Part shown: positions 50,118 to 61,254 of the stretch, piece by piece
Numbering within the stretch: the stretch's first letter is position 1
Layout: every line of letters starts with the position of its first letter
Assembly: GCA_903832285.1 (NCBI GenBank)
Contig: CAILAY010000020.1
Location: 26,805 to 90,804, forward strand
DNA: 64,000 nt
Origin: an uncultured beta proteobacterium
Lineage (GTDB): Bacteria; Pseudomonadota; Gammaproteobacteria; Burkholderiales; Burkholderiaceae_C
Direction of reading: 5' to 3'
Notes under the pieces: generated by a model
Database searches by the model: none
What the model was told of the DNA's origin: nothing
What the model saw: only the letters and a program-made list of their open reading frames with translations
Program-made: the position numbers and the translations under genes

Positions 50118-51902
50118 ATGGAATTATCGAAGGCCGAACTCTCGGCAACATCGGCAGTCGCTCATCCCGCGTCCAAACCTCTTCCTGAACTCATGGGCTC
50201 GGAGATTCTCGTCAGGGCACTGCAGGCCGAGGGCGTGAAGTACATCTGGGGTTACCCGGGCGGCGCTGTTCTATACATTTACGACGCTCTGTACAAGCAG
50301 GACACGATGCAGCACGTGCTGGTGCGCCATGAGCAGGCAGCGGTGCATGCAGCCGATGGCTACGCGCGCGCTACGGGCGACGTGGGTGTGGCGCTGGTGA
50401 CCTCCGGACCCGGTCTGACCAACGCCGTCACGGGCATTGCGACCGCCTACATGGACAGCATTCCGATGGTGATCGTTGCGGGCCAGGTGCCGACGCACGC
50501 CATCGGCCAGGACGCGTTTCAGGAATGCGACACTGTGGGCATCACGCGCCCCGTCGTGAAACACAATTTTTTGGTGAAGGATGTGCGCGATCTGGCCCTG
50601 ACCATGAAGAAGGCCTTTCACATCGCGCGCAGTGGCCGACCGGGTCCGGTGGTCGTGGATATTCCCAAGGACGTGTCCTTCAAGAAGATTCCCTACACCG
50701 GTTATCCGGATTCGGTGGAGATGCGTTCCTACAACCCGGTCCGCAAGGGTCATTCGGGGCAAATCCGAAAGGCATTGCAGTTGCTGCTTTCGGCCAAGCG
50801 GCCATATATCTATACCGGCGGCGGGGTGGTGGCGAGCAACGCCTCGGCTGAGTTGCGCGCGCTGGTGGACCTGCTGGGCTATCCGACCACGCAAACGCTG
50901 ATGGGCCTGGGCTCTTATCCGGCGAGTGACCGAAAGTTCCTTGGCATGCTGGGTATGCACGGCACACTCGAAGCGAACAACGCCATGCAGAACTGCGATG
51001 TGCTGCTGGCTGTGGGGGCGCGCTTCGACGATCGGGTGATCGGCAATCCGAAGCACTTTTCCCAAAACGAACGCAAGATCATTCACATCGACATCGATCC
51101 GTCAAGCATTTCCAAGCGTGTGAAAGTGGACATACCGATTGTGGGCGACGTCAAGGACGTATTGACCGAAATGATCACGGTCATCCGGGAAGGCAGCGTC
51201 AAGCCCGATCCTGCCGCTTTGAGCGCGTGGTGGGAAACCATCGAGGGTTGGCGTAGACGTGACTGCCTCAAGTACGACCATGGTAAGGGCGACGTGATCA
51301 AGCCGCAGTACGTGGTGGAAACGCTTTGGAATATGACCAAGGACGCCGACGCCTATATCACCTCAGACGTGGGTCAGCACCAGATGTGGGCGGCGCAGTA
51401 CTACCGTTTTGACGAACCGCGGCGCTGGATCAATTCGGGCGGATTGGGCACCATGGGCGTGGGCATTCCCTACGCCATGGGCATCAAACTGGCCAAGCCG
51501 CAAAGCGAGGTATTTTGCGTGACCGGGGAGGGGTCGGTACAGATGTGCATTCAGGAACTCTCGACCTGCCTGCAATACAACACGCCGATCAAGATCGTCG
51601 CGCTGAACAACCGGTACCTGGGCATGGTACGTCAGTGGCAGGAAATCGAATACTCGGGCCGCTACAGCCACAGCTACATGGATGCGTTGCCCAATTTCGT
51701 CAAGCTGGCAGAAGCGTATGGTCACGTCGGTCTGCTGATCGAGCGTCCGCAGGATGTGGAGGGCGCCTTGCGCGAGGCGCGCAAGCTCAAGGACCGCACC
51801 GTGTTCATGGACTTCCGCACCGACCCCACGGAGAACGTTTTTCCGATGGTGAAAGCCGGCATGGGCATCACTGAAATGCTGCTTGGATCGGAGGACCTTT
51901 GA
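50118..51902 (+). CDS. ilvB: acetolactate synthase large subunit
   Basis: A 594-residue ThDP enzyme that condenses pyruvate to acetolactate (or with 2-oxobutyrate) for valine, leucine and isoleucine. [14 protein letters not shown] and [14 protein letters not shown] with the catalytic Glu lie in the first domain, and the ThDP-binding GEGSVQM...NNRYLGM segment in the last. A FAD-binding middle domain is present. It forms an operon with ilvH (gap of one base) and ilvC. Confidence 0.97.
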   Translation: MELSKAELSATSAVAHPASKPLPELMGSEILVRALQAEGVKYIWGYPGGAVLYIYDALYKQDTMQHVLVRHEQAAVHAADGYARATGDVGVALVTSGPGLTNAVTGIATAYMDSIPMVIVAGQVPTHAIGQDAFQECDTVGITRPVVKHNFLVKDVRDLALTMKKAFHIARSGRPGPVVVDIPKDVSFKKIPYTGYPDSVEMRSYNPVRKGHSGQIRKALQLLLSAKRPYIYTGGGVVASNASAELRALVDLLGYPTTQTLMGLGSYPASDRKFLGMLGMHGTLEANNAMQNCDVLLAVGARFDDRVIGNPKHFSQNERKIIHIDIDPSSISKRVKVDIPIVGDVKDVLTEMITVIREGSVKPDPAALSAWWETIEGWRRRDCLKYDHGKGDVIKPQYVVETLWNMTKDADAYITSDVGQHQMWAAQYYRFDEPRRWINSGGLGTMGVGIPYAMGIKLAKPQSEVFCVTGEGSVQMCIQELSTCLQYNTPIKIVALNNRYLGMVRQWQEIEYSGRYSHSYMDALPNFVKLAEAYGHVGLLIERPQDVEGALREARKLKDRTVFMDFRTDPTENVFPMVKAGMGITEMLLGSEDL

Positions 51903-51903
51903 T

Positions 51904-52395
51904 ATGAAACACATCATTGCAGTGTTGCTGGAAAACGAACCCGGCGCCCTGTCTCGCGTGGTGGGCTTGTTCTCGGCTCGTGGCTACAACATCGAGTCGC
52001 TGACCGTGGCGCCCACGGAGGACCCGAGCCTGTCGCGCATGACGATACAGACCACGGGCTCCGACGATGTGATCGAACAGATCACCAAGCACCTGAATCG
52101 GTTGATCGAAGTCGTCAAGGTTGTGGACCTGACCGAAGGCGCCTACACCGAGCGCGAACTCATGATGGTCAAGGTGCGCGCCGTGGGCAAGGAGCGCGAA
52201 GAGATGAAGCGCATGGCCGACATTTTTCGCGGACGCATCATCGACGTGACCGAAAAAAGCTACACCATCGAGTTGACCGGCGACCAGGGCAAGAACGACG
52301 CGTTCCTGGAGGCTCTGGAGCGCGGCGCGATCCTGGAGACGGTGCGCACCGGCTCCAGCGGCATTGGCCGGGGAGAGCGCATTTTGCGGGTCTGA
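51904..52395 (+). CDS. ilvH: acetolactate synthase small (regulatory) subunit
   Basis: A 163-residue protein with an N-terminal ACT domain (HIIAVLLENEPGALSRVVG, FSARGYNIESL) that binds valine for feedback inhibition, and the C-terminal ALS_ss domain. The ATG at 51904 lies just after the ilvB stop, so translation is probably coupled; the in-frame ATG at 51883 would overlap ilvB and adds seven unconserved residues. Confidence 0.96.
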   Translation: MKHIIAVLLENEPGALSRVVGLFSARGYNIESLTVAPTEDPSLSRMTIQTTGSDDVIEQITKHLNRLIEVVKVVDLTEGAYTERELMMVKVRAVGKEREEMKRMADIFRGRIIDVTEKSYTIELTGDQGKNDAFLEALERGAILETVRTGSSGIGRGERILRV

Positions 52396-52418
52396 GTTTC
52401 CTAAGTCCGTGCGCGCGT

Positions 52419-53540
<1,122 letters not shown>

Positions 53541-54560
53541 TCCCGGAGGTGCAAGTCCTCCCGCAAGCTGATCACGGCGAGCGAAGTGAAGCGCAACTGC
53601 ATGAGGGCGACCGAGTGTGGGAAGGAAGCGTGGATCGTAAATTGCGAGCCGATGAACAAGAACCGGATAGAAGGCGCTGCCAAGCAAGGCGAGCGGGCAA
53701 ACAACTGCAAAGCTTTTGTGATCAATGCGAGGTGGCGTAGATCCGGCGGTTGTGCAATGAAGGAGTGCGTTCTTACCTGGGGAGATCTCGCCTCGTGCCT
53801 GAAAGGGCGGCAGTGCGAACTGGAGCGAGAAGTCAGCAGCGGTCGTAGCAGCCGAAGGCGTAGCCGGTGAGGTCAAAGCCGAGGGCGAATGACCAAACGA
53901 GGAGGAGTGTTCAGGACCATGTCGATGCAGCAGGTAATGCGTCAGATGCCCGCACCAGCGGGGCGGGCGGCAGTAGCGCGCGGTGAAGCCGAGCGTGTCC
54001 CCACCAGCGAAGAAACCTGCGGCCCGCGCCATGTCACACAGGACACGGGGTCAGCGCTGCTGCAAGCGGCGCTGACAAGAGAGAACCTGCAACGGGCACT
54101 CAAGAGGGTGCGGGCCAACAAAGGCGCTGCCGGTGTTGACGGACTGGACATCGACCAGACGGCACGGCATCTGGCAGTGGCTTGGCCTGCGATTCGCGAG
54201 CAACTGTTGGCGGGGACGTACCGGCCCAGCCCGGTACGACGGGTACTGGCGCACGCTGGACGAATGGTTGCGGCACCGATTGAGGGCTATCCAGCTCAAG
54301 CACTGGAAGCGCGGCACGACCATTTACCGCGAACTGCACGCGCTGGGCGCACCCACAGGCGTGGCACGCCAAGTTGCCTCGAATTCTCGGCGTTGGTGGC
54401 GCAACAGTGGCATGCTGCTGAACAGCGTGTTGACAATCGCCTACTTTGATCGCCTTGGAGTACCCCGACTCTCGTGACCTCAACTCCCCGAACCGCCCGG
54501 TGCGGACCCGCATGCCGGGTGGTGTGGCAGGGGTGCCTCCTACAATGGAGGCACCCGATG
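53541..54560 (+). mobile_element. degraded group II intron
   Basis: The 5' part (53541-53888) is structured non-coding sequence typical of intron domains I-III, including GGAGGTGCAAGTCCTCC near the start and the GCAGCCGAAGGC-type stretch before the ORF. A broken maturase gene follows. At the 3' end a domain V-like hairpin lies at about 54490-54527 (GAACCGCCCGGTGCGG ... CCGGGTGG) and a perfect domain VI-like stem at 54531-54556 (GGGTGCCTCC / GGAGGCACCC). The usual GTGCG 5' end is not obvious, so the 5' end may be truncated. Borders are approximate. Confidence 0.8.
53889..54477 (+). pseudogene. ltrA: group II intron reverse transcriptase/maturase, internally deleted
   Basis: The N-terminal piece, in the frame from 53889, has the RT-0/1 region (LTRENLQRALKRVRANKGAAGVDGLDID, then LLAGTYRPSPVRRV). 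At about 54235-54245 the sequence jumps to the C-terminal maturase domain in another frame (TLDEWLRHRLRAIQLKHWKRG ... NSVLTIAYFDRLGVPRLS, stop at 54475-54477). The catalytic RT domain with YADD is gone, so the protein cannot be active; the intron could splice only with help in trans. Confidence 0.88.
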
Positions 54561-54647
54561 ACGATTAGTGCGGCTGTGCGGCGGACTTGCCCCACGTCGC
54601 CTGGCCTGCCGTAGTCAAACTGGCGAACTTTTGGGTCCCCCAAGGAT

Positions 54648-54884
54648 GTGGTGCACAGCGTCACTATGCTGACAGTCAACGCCGATGACAACGTGCTGCT
54701 GCGCCAGCTCCACAAGCCGACTGACGAAAAGCGCATGGTGGTGGTCCTGCGGCCGGAACACTGTCAGCTATGGCTGGAGGCAACGCCAACGGCGAGCCTG
54801 GGATTCATGCGGGCTTACCCCGCAGAGGGATTGCAGTCGGACGTGGTCCCGGACAATGGCACGAGTCGCGGCTCCGACTCATGA
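54648..54884 (+). pseudogene. SOS response-associated peptidase (SRAP/YedK), C-terminal fragment
   Basis: About 78 residues matching the C-terminal end of SRAP proteins: TMLTVNADDNVLLRQLHKPTDEKRMVVVLRPE followed by LWLEATP and YPAEGL. The catalytic Cys2 and the whole N-terminal half are missing, so this is a remnant, perhaps cut during the insertion of the intron just upstream. No promoter is apparent. Confidence 0.65.
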
Positions 54885-55137
54885 ATGTTCGGGAAACCTC
54901 GCGCGCCTGGTGCCAAGGCGCACGCAGGCTCGCAGGCATAAGTCAAGGGCACGCCGATATTAAAATCCTGCGATCATCGGGATAGTGTCGCGTCTCATGG
55001 AGCCGTCAATGGCCCCATGAGAACCTCATCTGGCGCGGGCCAGCGACGGTTCCGATCGGCCTGAGAACCTGCGGCGACACGCCTTGACTGAAGATAAAGC
55101 GAAGAACATTGGTGAGCCAGTGTTTGCGTGAAGCGAC

Positions 55138-55731
55138 TCAGTCACTGGCCTTGAATGTCTGTTGCCTACAGTGCCGTGCCACCTTGCGAGCGTGTGCAAG
55201 TTGATGAGGCGTCAACTGGGTTGACGCAAAGTCCCTGTTTTTTGCCGCAATCGTGTCGCCGGATGCGGCGGCAAGATCAAACAAAATCTGGGCTCGAACA
55301 CCGTCTTGGGGCACGCATTTCCCTCTGAAATACATTACCCCAAGTGTGTTTTGCGCCCGGGCATCCCCTTGGGCTGCTGCGAGCCGATACCTTTTCAGAT
55401 CATCGCAAACATGTGGCGAGACGCCTTGCAGGGTTTCACAGGTCCAGGTCGCTTTGGATGGCTCGTTGGAGATACCGTTAACTGCCGCCAGTCGATACCA
55501 GCGGAGCGCCTGCACCGCGTCCTGCGTTACCCCATATCCGCAGTCGTACATCAGACCAAGCTTGTATTGGGCCACCGCATCCCCACGACCTGCGAACTGC
55601 TGGAGTTCGTCCAATGTCTCGGCATATTCGCCGGGACCATTGCCGTCGCCCGTGTCGCCACCTGAATGCAGCCGCGCCTTGCCAACCTTGAGTAGTAGCG
55701 AATTTATCGCCATGACAACATAGTTTTGCAT
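55138..55731 (-). CDS. Sel1-repeat (TPR-like) protein
   Basis: A 197-residue protein with Sel1-like repeats: AVAQYKLGLMYDCGYGVTQDAVQALRWYRLAA near residues 52-83 and ARAQNTLGVMYFRGKCVPQDGVRAQILFDLAA near residues 124-155. Such repeats form alpha-alpha scaffolds for protein binding. There is a weak hydrophobic N-terminus but no clear signal peptide; an ATG at 55713 is an alternative start. No partner genes are nearby. Confidence 0.75.
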   Translation of the reverse strand: MQNYVVMAINSLLLKVGKARLHSGGDTGDGNGPGEYAETLDELQQFAGRGDAVAQYKLGLMYDCGYGVTQDAVQALRWYRLAAVNGISNEPSKATWTCETLQGVSPHVCDDLKRYRLAAAQGDARAQNTLGVMYFRGKCVPQDGVRAQILFDLAAASGDTIAAKNRDFASTQLTPHQLAHARKVARHCRQQTFKASD

Positions 55732-56022
55732 CAGATACCGCCACCATGCGCATTGCCGCAGAAGATGTGCTAAGGATGCCTCTGGTTGAAGTTGAACGAC
55801 TTGATAAATCGCATGCGCACAGTGGCTCGGACCAGCATCGATGCGCTGGGGACTGGCCGCGGGCTGGCTCGCCCTACCTCAAGATCCTGAACCGTGTGGG
55901 CGGACGGCAGACTGGGGAGCGCCAGTCTCCTGCCGCCACGAGCTGTCAGGGTGTGTGCCGACGGGTGGCTGACAGGAGTGAACGCAGGGCATCCAACGGC
56001 GTCCGGCCATGGCGACTGGCAC
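55732..56022. other. intergenic region, nothing recognised
   Basis: A stretch of 291 bp between the Sel1-repeat gene start and the 3' end of the PAS-LuxR gene. Short frames on both strands show no family resemblance, and no strong hairpin or repeat is visible. Confidence 0.4.
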
Positions 56023-56577
56023 TCAACCTGCCATCAGCTTGTGCACTAAATCCGCCGTGGTCGAAGCCTTGAACTTGCGCATCAGTCGCGCCCGGTAAAT
56101 CTCCACCGTTCGGTGGCTGATGGCAAGTGTCTTGCCGATTTCCTTGGAGGTCAAACCAGCCAGCAGACTGGCTGCCACTTCGCGCTCGCGTGGCGTGAGA
56201 TCGGCTTTTACCGGGCGGCGGGCCGACAGGTCTTCAAAACTCCAGATGCCGCTTTCGTGCGGTGCGTCGCGGTTCACGGCGCGACCGGTCACATGGCACC
56301 AGAAGGTCTCCCCTTTGAAGCGCCCGTCCACGCGTTTCATGATACGGTCGTCGGCGTAGCTGCCGTTACGATTCAGTAGCGGCGCGATGCGCGCACCAGT
56401 GCGTTCGTATTCGTCAGCGCTGGGGTACAGAATCTGAAACGATTGCCCCACCAGTTGTTCGCGTGACGCGCCAAACACTTCGCACACACGCTGGTTGCAG
56501 TCCACCATGGTGCGGTTGCGCGACAGCACCAGGCCCAACGGGGCCAGATCAAAGGCAAGTCGATAATCAATTTCCAT
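56023..56577 (-). CDS. PAS domain LuxR-type transcriptional regulator
   Basis: A 184-residue regulator with an N-terminal PAS sensor (about residues 5-115) and a C-terminal LuxR/GerE HTH (LTPREREVAASLLAGLTSKEIGKTLAISHRTVEIYRARLMRKF). It has no receiver domain, so it is a one-component regulator with an unknown small-molecule or redox cue. It is divergent from the CoA-transferase genes with a 94-bp gap, and very likely controls them. Confidence 0.87.
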   Translation of the reverse strand: MEIDYRLAFDLAPLGLVLSRNRTMVDCNQRVCEVFGASREQLVGQSFQILYPSADEYERTGARIAPLLNRNGSYADDRIMKRVDGRFKGETFWCHVTGRAVNRDAPHESGIWSFEDLSARRPVKADLTPREREVAASLLAGLTSKEIGKTLAISHRTVEIYRARLMRKFKASTTADLVHKLMAG

Positions 56578-56671
56578 GGCGGCATCGCTTGAGGGTTTTT
56601 ACGTTAGGAAGAACTACGTAGTGAATTAGGTAGTATCGTAACGGCATTGTTTGATTTCTGGAGAACATCGA

Positions 56672-57403
56672 GTGAACAAGATTTACCCCAGCGCCACCGT
56701 GGCGCTCGACGGCATCGTGCGTGACAGCCAGTTGCTGGCCGTAGGCGGCTTTGGCCTGTGCGGCATTCCGGAGGCACTGATTGACGCGTTGCGCGACAGC
56801 GGCGCGAAGGACCTCACCGTTATTTCCAACAACGCCGGGGTCGATGGTTTCGGTCTGGGCAAGCTGTTGGAAACTCGTCAGATCAAGCGCATGATTTCCA
56901 GTTACGTGGGCGAGAACAAGGAGTTCGAGCGCCAGTTTCTGGCGGGCGAACTGGAACTGGAGTTCACGCCCCAGGGGACACTGGCAGAGAAGCTGCGCGC
57001 CGGCGGTGCCGGCATACCGGCGTTCTTCACTCGCACTGGCTATGGCACGCTCGTCGCCGAAGGCAAGGAAACGCGCGAGTTTGACGGTCACATGTACGTT
57101 ATGGAACGCGCACTGGTTCCCGACGTGTCGCTGGTGAAAGCCTGGAAGGCCGACAAGAGCGGCAACCTGATCTTTAGGCGCACGGCTCGCAACTTCAACC
57201 CGGCCGTCGCCATGGCCGGTCGCATCACGGTGGTGGAAGTAGAAGAGATCGTCGAGACCGGCACGTTCGACCCCGATGCCGTGCATCTGCCGGGAATTTA
57301 CGTGCATCGCCTCGTGCTGAATGCGAATCCGGAAAAGCGGATCGAGAAGAGAACACTCACCGAGAAATCGAAGAATACTGCAGGACAGAACGTAGCTGCT
57401 TAA
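56672..57403 (+). CDS. scoA: 3-oxoacid CoA-transferase subunit A
   Basis: A 243-residue alpha subunit of a family I CoA-transferase. It transfers CoA between succinyl-CoA and 3-oxoacids such as acetoacetate. Motifs: [17 protein letters not shown] near residue 27 and the glycine-rich [17 protein letters not shown]. The start is the GTG at 56672, with GGAG nine bases upstream; the TTG at 56651 is not used. Followed after 34 bases by subunit B. Confidence 0.93.
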   Translation: MNKIYPSATVALDGIVRDSQLLAVGGFGLCGIPEALIDALRDSGAKDLTVISNNAGVDGFGLGKLLETRQIKRMISSYVGENKEFERQFLAGELELEFTPQGTLAEKLRAGGAGIPAFFTRTGYGTLVAEGKETREFDGHMYVMERALVPDVSLVKAWKADKSGNLIFRRTARNFNPAVAMAGRITVVEVEEIVETGTFDPDAVHLPGIYVHRLVLNANPEKRIEKRTLTEKSKNTAGQNVAA

Positions 57404-57437
57404 GTGAGCGCGGTCCCCATTCATTAAGGAGAAGATC

Positions 57438-58076
57438 ATGGCCTGGACACACGACCAAATGGCAGCCAAGGCAGCCGAAGAATTGCAAGATGGTTTCTAT
57501 GTCAACCTCGGAATCGGCCTGCCCACGCTGGTGGCCAATTTCGTTTCACCGGACATCGAAGTCTGGTTGCAAAGCGAAAACGGCATGCTGGGCATCGGTC
57601 CGTTCCCGACCGAAGACGAGGTGGACGCGGACCTGATCAATGCCGGCAAGCAGACCGTGACCACAATTCCCGGCTCCAGCATCTTCGGTAGCCACGACAG
57701 CTTTGCCATGATTCGCGGCGGCAAAATCAACCTGAGCATCCTGGGTGCAATGCAGGTCAGCGCCAGCGGCGATCTGGCGAACTGGATGATCCCCGGCAAG
57801 ATGGTCAAGGGCATGGGTGGCGCCATGGATCTGGTGGGTGGCGTAAAAAACGTGGTTGTACTGATGGAACACGTGGCGAAGAAGAAGGACGGCAGCATCG
57901 ATCTGAAAATCCTGCCTGCGTGCACGCTGCCTCTGACCGGCGTGGGCGTGGTTGATCGCATCATCACCGACCTGGCTGTGCTGGACATCACGCCCCACGG
58001 CCTTAAAGTAGTGGAGATGGCGCCCGGCGTGACGCGGGAAGAACTGCAGTCCAAGACGGGCGTGCCGCTGCATTGA
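57438..58076 (+). CDS. scoB: 3-oxoacid CoA-transferase subunit B
   Basis: A 212-residue beta subunit carrying the catalytic glutamate in the [10 protein letters not shown] segment (about residues 51-60), the signature of the family, together with [19 protein letters not shown] lies before the ATG. Works with the preceding subunit in ketone-body or acetoacetate metabolism; the thiolase at the start of the window could feed the same pathway, though the two are 56 kb apart. Confidence 0.95.
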   Translation: MAWTHDQMAAKAAEELQDGFYVNLGIGLPTLVANFVSPDIEVWLQSENGMLGIGPFPTEDEVDADLINAGKQTVTTIPGSSIFGSHDSFAMIRGGKINLSILGAMQVSASGDLANWMIPGKMVKGMGGAMDLVGGVKNVVVLMEHVAKKKDGSIDLKILPACTLPLTGVGVVDRIITDLAVLDITPHGLKVVEMAPGVTREELQSKTGVPLH

Positions 58077-58160
58077 ACGCTATCCGAGCCTGATGCCTCG
58101 GGAAACAATGCAATTGGCTGGTGCGATAATCGGATCGGTGATCGAGGTTCGGCCTGACTC

Positions 58161-59795
58161 ATGCTTCCAAAACACATCAAGCTCAAAGTCAGCCTGTATT
58201 TGGTGGTCGCACTGTCGGCGGCGATGGCCGTTTTCACCTTCCTGATCGTCCAGCACCAGCGCGAAGACATCCTGAATCAGGTTGCGCGGCACGTCATACA
58301 AATTTCTGAAATGATTGCCAAGAGCACGCGCTACGCGATGCTTATGAACGAACGCGAATTTGCTGAAAAAATCATTCAGGACATTGGCAAGCAGAAGGGC
58401 ATCGAGCGGGTCAGGATCATCAGCAAGGATGGCACCATCATCCATTCGAACCGTCCCAGGGAAGTAGGCTATTCCGTGGATCAGCAGGCGGAACCCTGCG
58501 TGAATTGCCACAAAACGAACAAACCACTGGCCCAGATTCCAGAGGACCAGCGTTGGCAAGTTTTCAACGCTCCGGATGGGCGTCGACTGCTGGGAACCAT
58601 GGAAGCGATACGCAACGAGCCTTCATGTTCTTCGGCATCCTGTCATGAACATCCGGCAAGCCAGACGGTGCTGGGCATCATCGACATTGCCTATTCCCTG
58701 GAGGAGATTGATGCCTCCATGACACTGCATGCGGCCTACATCATCGGCATTTCCTTGGGATTCATACTGCTGGTTTCCATCAGCATCGGGGTACTGCTAC
58801 AGCGTCTGATTTACTTGCCACTGAAAGACCTGTCGACAGGTGCCGAAAGGATAGCGCAAGGAAACCTGGATCACAACATTCCGGTGCGCAACGATGATGA
58901 GTTCGGGCGTCTGGCGGGCACCTTCAATCAGATGACTCTGGCGCTTAAAAGCTCCATGTCAGAACTGCAGGATTTGGTGTCGTCCCTGGAAACCAAAGTC
59001 GCAAAGAGGACGCAGGAACTTCTGGTCGCTGAGGCCGAGGTGGCGCAGGGGGAAAAGCTTGCCGCGGTTGGATTGCTGGCATCGGGTATAGCCCATGAAT
59101 TGAACAACCCACTCACGGGTGTGTTGACTTTCACTTCGCTGTTGCGAAAGAAGATGCAGGAGGGAAGTCCGGATGCGGAAGACCTGGATCTGGTGATTCG
59201 CGAGACCAAGCGCTGTGCCAGCATCATCCGGCGCCTGCTGGATTTCGCGCGCGAGAAGGTGCCCGTAAAAGGGTTCTTCAACCTCAATCAATTGATTCAA
59301 GATACGGTACGTTTCATTGAGGGACCCGTTGCATTGCATGAGATCCAGATCACGACGGATCTTGCGGCAGATTTGCCGGATGTTTGGGGGGATGGCGACC
59401 TGATCAAACAGGTCATCTTGAATGTCTTGGTGAACGCACAGCAGGCCATCAGCGGGCCGGGAACCATTGCTGTAGTGAGTCGGCGCTGCCAACTCAGCGA
59501 TTTGCTCCAATCGGATGGCGCGCCTGCACCCACAGTTGAAATCGCCATCCGGGATACGGGTTGCGGAATCCCTGAGGCCAATATGCAGAGGATCTTTGAC
59601 CCCTTCTTCACCTCCAAAGAGGTAGGCAAGGGCACGGGCCTGGGTTTGTCCGTGAGTTATGGCATTATCAAAGCACACGGCGGACTGATCAAGGTTGAGA
59701 GCAGCGTCGGCATTGGCACGATCTTTCGAATACTTCTTCCGATACAGTCCCCTTTTGCTGAAACCGAACCCCATTCAGGTGAAGGTACCCCATGA
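58161..59795 (+). CDS. sensor histidine kinase with haem-c motifs in the sensor domain
   Basis: A 544-residue membrane kinase. The first helix is at about residues 11-30. The periplasmic sensor is at 31-190, the second helix at 191-213. HAMP follows, then a coiled coil, HisKA with the phospho-acceptor in ASGIAHELNNPLTGV, and a HATPase domain (NVLVNAQQAI, DTGCGIPE, GTGLGLSVSYGI). The sensor domain contains CVNCH (113-117) and CSSASCH (156-162), which look like two c-type haem sites (one CX2CH, one CX4CH). Covalent haem would make it a redox or gas sensor. Its 3' end overlaps the response regulator gene as ATGA. Confidence 0.9.
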   Translation: MLPKHIKLKVSLYLVVALSAAMAVFTFLIVQHQREDILNQVARHVIQISEMIAKSTRYAMLMNEREFAEKIIQDIGKQKGIERVRIISKDGTIIHSNRPREVGYSVDQQAEPCVNCHKTNKPLAQIPEDQRWQVFNAPDGRRLLGTMEAIRNEPSCSSASCHEHPASQTVLGIIDIAYSLEEIDASMTLHAAYIIGISLGFILLVSISIGVLLQRLIYLPLKDLSTGAERIAQGNLDHNIPVRNDDEFGRLAGTFNQMTLALKSSMSELQDLVSSLETKVAKRTQELLVAEAEVAQGEKLAAVGLLASGIAHELNNPLTGVLTFTSLLRKKMQEGSPDAEDLDLVIRETKRCASIIRRLLDFAREKVPVKGFFNLNQLIQDTVRFIEGPVALHEIQITTDLAADLPDVWGDGDLIKQVILNVLVNAQQAISGPGTIAVVSRRCQLSDLLQSDGAPAPTVEIAIRDTGCGIPEANMQRIFDPFFTSKEVGKGTGLGLSVSYGIIKAHGGLIKVESSVGIGTIFRILLPIQSPFAETEPHSGEGTP

Positions 59796-61216
59796 GCGCC
59801 AGGATATTGATCGTTGACGACGAGGAAATTGTCATTCGAAGCTGTCTGCGCATCCTTGACGATGACGCCTACCAAGTTGATTCCGTACAAGACGGCTGGG
59901 AAGCATTGAAAAAGGTTGACGAGACGGAATACGACGTTGTCGTTCTTGACATCATGATGCCCAGGATTGATGGTCTTGAGGTGTTGCAGCAGGTGAAGGA
60001 AAAATACCCCGACGTCGATGTGATCATGATGACCGGGTTGTCTCAGATTCAGACCGCCGTCAAGGCCATGAAGTTGGGTGCGTTTGACTATTTGTCCAAG
60101 CCGTTTGATCCGGACGAACTCAAGCACGTGGTAGATCGTGCGCTGGAACGTCGGCGTCTGCTGCAGGAGAACCGCAGCCTCAAGGGTGAGGTAGAGTCAA
60201 AGTACCGATTTGAAAATATAGTCGGCTCCAGCGCGCGCATGCAGGCGGTCTTTGGCTTGATTGCGAAATGTGCGCCGACCAACAGCACGGCGCTGATCAC
60301 CGGGGAGAGTGGCACTGGCAAGGAAATGATTGCCCGTGCGATTCACCACAACAGCTTGCGCAGGGATCACGCCTTTGTCACGGTCGATTGCAACACTCTG
60401 AGCGAAACTCTTTTGGAAAGCGAACTGTTTGGTCACGTCAAAGGTTCATTTACGGGCGCGATGACAAATAAGCGGGGTTTGTTTGATCTGGCCAACAACG
60501 GTACACTTTTCCTTGACGAGTTTGGAAATATTTCGTTGTCAACGCAGGCCAAATTGCTGCGCGTCATTCAGGAGCGCGAGTTCCGGGCCGTGGGCAACAC
60601 CCAGACGCAGAAGACCAATGTGAGGCTCATCGCCGCGACCAACAAAGACCTCAAGGCCATGGTGTCGCAGGGAACATTTCGCGAAGATCTTTACTATCGC
60701 ATCAACGTCTTTCCGATTCATGCGCCCGCGTTGAGGGAACGGCGCGACGATATCCCGGCTCTGGCCTTTCATTTCCTGCGCGATTTCTGCAATGAGTTGG
60801 AGAAACCCGTACCCGATATTTCGCAGGCAGCAATGAACATTTTGGTCAACTACGACTGGCCAGGCAATGTGCGCGAACTCCAGAATACCTTGCACAGGGC
60901 GGTCATTCTTGCCTCGGACAAAACCATCCATCAGGCCCATCTGGCGAGCATCATGGACGTCCCGTTACGTCATGACCTTGAAGTACCAAAAACAAGCGAT
61001 GAACTGAAAAGAATCAAGAAAATAGCGCGCGAAAAATCGGTTGAAGAAGTGGAAAAATTGTTCGTTCAGGAATCGCTCAAGAGAAACGACTCAAATGTCA
61101 CACGAAGTGCCGAGGAAACTGGCATGCAACGCTCCAATTTTCAGGCAATGATGAAAAAGTACAACATTCGGGTTCGCGATACTGAATACGGCGCCGACCA
61201 GTCTGAGCTAACCTGA
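59792..61216 (+). CDS. NtrC-family sigma-54 response regulator
   Basis: A 474-residue regulator. The receiver domain (residues about 4-118) has the phospho-acceptor Asp in VVLDIMMP and Lys in YLSKPFD. The AAA+ domain has Walker A GESGTGKE, the sigma-54 contact loop GSFTGAM (a variant of GAFTGA), Walker B LFLDEFG and WPGNVREL. A C-terminal Fis-type helix-turn-helix is near residues 425-460. It activates sigma-54 promoters. It is coupled to the haem-motif kinase, and its likely targets are the convergent cytochrome genes, though no clear -24/-12 element was identified. Confidence 0.94.
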   Translation: MSARILIVDDEEIVIRSCLRILDDDAYQVDSVQDGWEALKKVDETEYDVVVLDIMMPRIDGLEVLQQVKEKYPDVDVIMMTGLSQIQTAVKAMKLGAFDYLSKPFDPDELKHVVDRALERRRLLQENRSLKGEVESKYRFENIVGSSARMQAVFGLIAKCAPTNSTALITGESGTGKEMIARAIHHNSLRRDHAFVTVDCNTLSETLLESELFGHVKGSFTGAMTNKRGLFDLANNGTLFLDEFGNISLSTQAKLLRVIQEREFRAVGNTQTQKTNVRLIAATNKDLKAMVSQGTFREDLYYRINVFPIHAPALRERRDDIPALAFHFLRDFCNELEKPVPDISQAAMNILVNYDWPGNVRELQNTLHRAVILASDKTIHQAHLASIMDVPLRHDLEVPKTSDELKRIKKIAREKSVEEVEKLFVQESLKRNDSNVTRSAEETGMQRSNFQAMMKKYNIRVRDTEYGADQSELT

Positions 61217-61254
61217 ATCGGCTCGCTCAGGAGTGGGTCGCACTCCGCTATACC

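Noticed and set aside
61217..61254. Hairpin GGAGTG/CACTCC between the sigma-54 regulator and cytochrome b genes as a shared terminator
   Set aside because: The stem is only six pairs and no T run follows on either strand.
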